Assembly (NCBI RefSeq): GCF_009727155.1 | Contig: NZ_WNWM01000002.1 | Coordinates: 4,030,001 to 4,094,000, forward strand | Length of the DNA stretch: 64,000 bases | From: Pseudoduganella dura | GTDB lineage: Bacteria; Pseudomonadota; Gammaproteobacteria; Burkholderiales; Burkholderiaceae_D | Direction: 5' to 3' | Part shown: piece by piece, positions 63,712 to 64,000 of the stretch | Layout: the number at the start of each line of letters is the position of its first letter | How positions within the stretch are numbered: position 1 is the stretch's first letter | The notes under the pieces: model-generated | Seen by the model: only the letters and a program-made list of their open reading frames with translations | Told to the model about the DNA's origin: nothing | The model's database searches: none | Translations under genes and position numbers: made by a program

Positions 63712-64000
63712 ATGGCACACCACGCACTCTCATCCCAGGAAAGTTATAACCCGAATCACCTGCTCGATATTCTTCTGGGCAAGATGCAACTGAAAAACGA
63801 TGCAGCTCTGTCGCGCCTGCTGGAAGTGGCGCCGCCGGTCATCAGCAAGATCCGTCACCACCGCCTGCCCGTCGGCGCCTCGCTGCTGATCCGCATGCAT
63901 GAAGTCACCGGCATGAGCATTCGCGACCTGCGCGACCTGATGGGCGACCGTCGCACCAAATATCGCCTGTCCGATGCGCAGGGCCGCCCGAAACCAGAAG
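63712..64000 (+). CDS. Small helix-turn-helix protein, 3' end outside the window
   Basis: Ninety-six residues are visible before the edge and the stop is not reached, though similar proteins are about 100 residues. The middle, LLGKMQLKNDAALSRLLEVA followed by PPVISKIRHHRLPVGASLLI, is a phage-repressor-type helix-turn-helix, with PPVISKIRHHR as the likely recognition helix. The tail (MSIRDLRDLMGDRRTKY) is basic and helical. I know proteins of this kind as common in Massilia relatives, with no assigned role; DNA binding is inferred from the fold. A GAGGA ribosome binding site lies nine bases before the ATG, and direct repeats lie upstream. Confidence 0.75.
   Translation, partial: MAHHALSSQESYNPNHLLDILLGKMQLKNDAALSRLLEVAPPVISKIRHHRLPVGASLLIRMHEVTGMSIRDLRDLMGDRRTKYRLSDAQGRPKPE

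Overview
The window looks like chromosome of a high-GC betaproteobacterium in the order Burkholderiales, most likely family Oxalobacteraceae (Massilia/Pseudoduganella-like). I infer this from gene order and protein families seen directly: an accB-accC-prmA-zinc-ribbon run, an alanine/lysine-rich histone H1-like protein ending in WPFPT, a Burkholderiales-type H-NS with the GRGRQPKW motif, a yqgE-ruvX-pyrR-pyrB-pyrC' cluster, and a miaB-phoH-ybeY-corC-lnt-glyQS run. No rRNA, tRNA, insertion sequence, prophage or CRISPR array was recognised. Most of the window is housekeeping.

Layout. 1-3443: start of a secreted GH43 enzyme, a nucleotidyltransferase and an MFS exporter on the minus strand, with a divergent LysR regulator. 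3444-4272: an 830-base gap with several hairpins and a terminator that no gene explains. 4273-6220: H1-like protein and YggT. 13304-6286 (minus): an unknown protein, a thioredoxin, aroQ, accB, accC, prmA, a zinc-ribbon protein and a PfkB kinase. 13381-21813 (plus): mpl, yqiA, ubiC, an RNB exonuclease, a TonB-like protein, aroE, mtgA, corA. 21840-23294: a small accessory island. 25489-23351 (minus): an atypical ThiD-like protein and hemL. 25546-35348 (plus): rubredoxin, then the twitching chemosensory genes pilG-H-I-J-L. 35494-38603: a Tat-exported PhoD phosphatase and a photolyase. 38786-43486 (plus): yqgE, ruvX, pyrR, pyrB, a zinc-ligand-lacking pyrC', an acyltransferase. 44359-50334: apaH (minus), a WecA-type transferase, H-NS, then manB, waaC and waaA for LPS core. 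63212-50472 (minus): miaB, phoH, ybeY, corC, lnt, glyQ, glyS, gmhB, an acyltransferase, a YgjP-type peptidase and an RcnB-like protein, interrupted by a plus-strand zntB-like gene. The window closes on a small helix-turn-helix gene.

How genes work together. Envelope building is the main theme: mpl and mtgA (peptidoglycan), manB, waaC, waaA and gmhB (LPS core), two PlsC acyltransferases, accBC (fatty acids), lnt (lipoproteins). The pil genes form one signalling pathway, and pyrR/pyrB/pyrC' one pyrimidine unit.

The least explained features are four long intergenic palindromes with GTGTC/GACAC-type cores (three of them between convergent genes), the orphan terminator and hairpins before the H1-like gene, the pseudo-dihydroorotase, the ThiD-like protein lacking its usual catalytic residue, and the exporter-nucleotidyltransferase pair beside a LysR gene. 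I did not find a clearly new multi-gene system.
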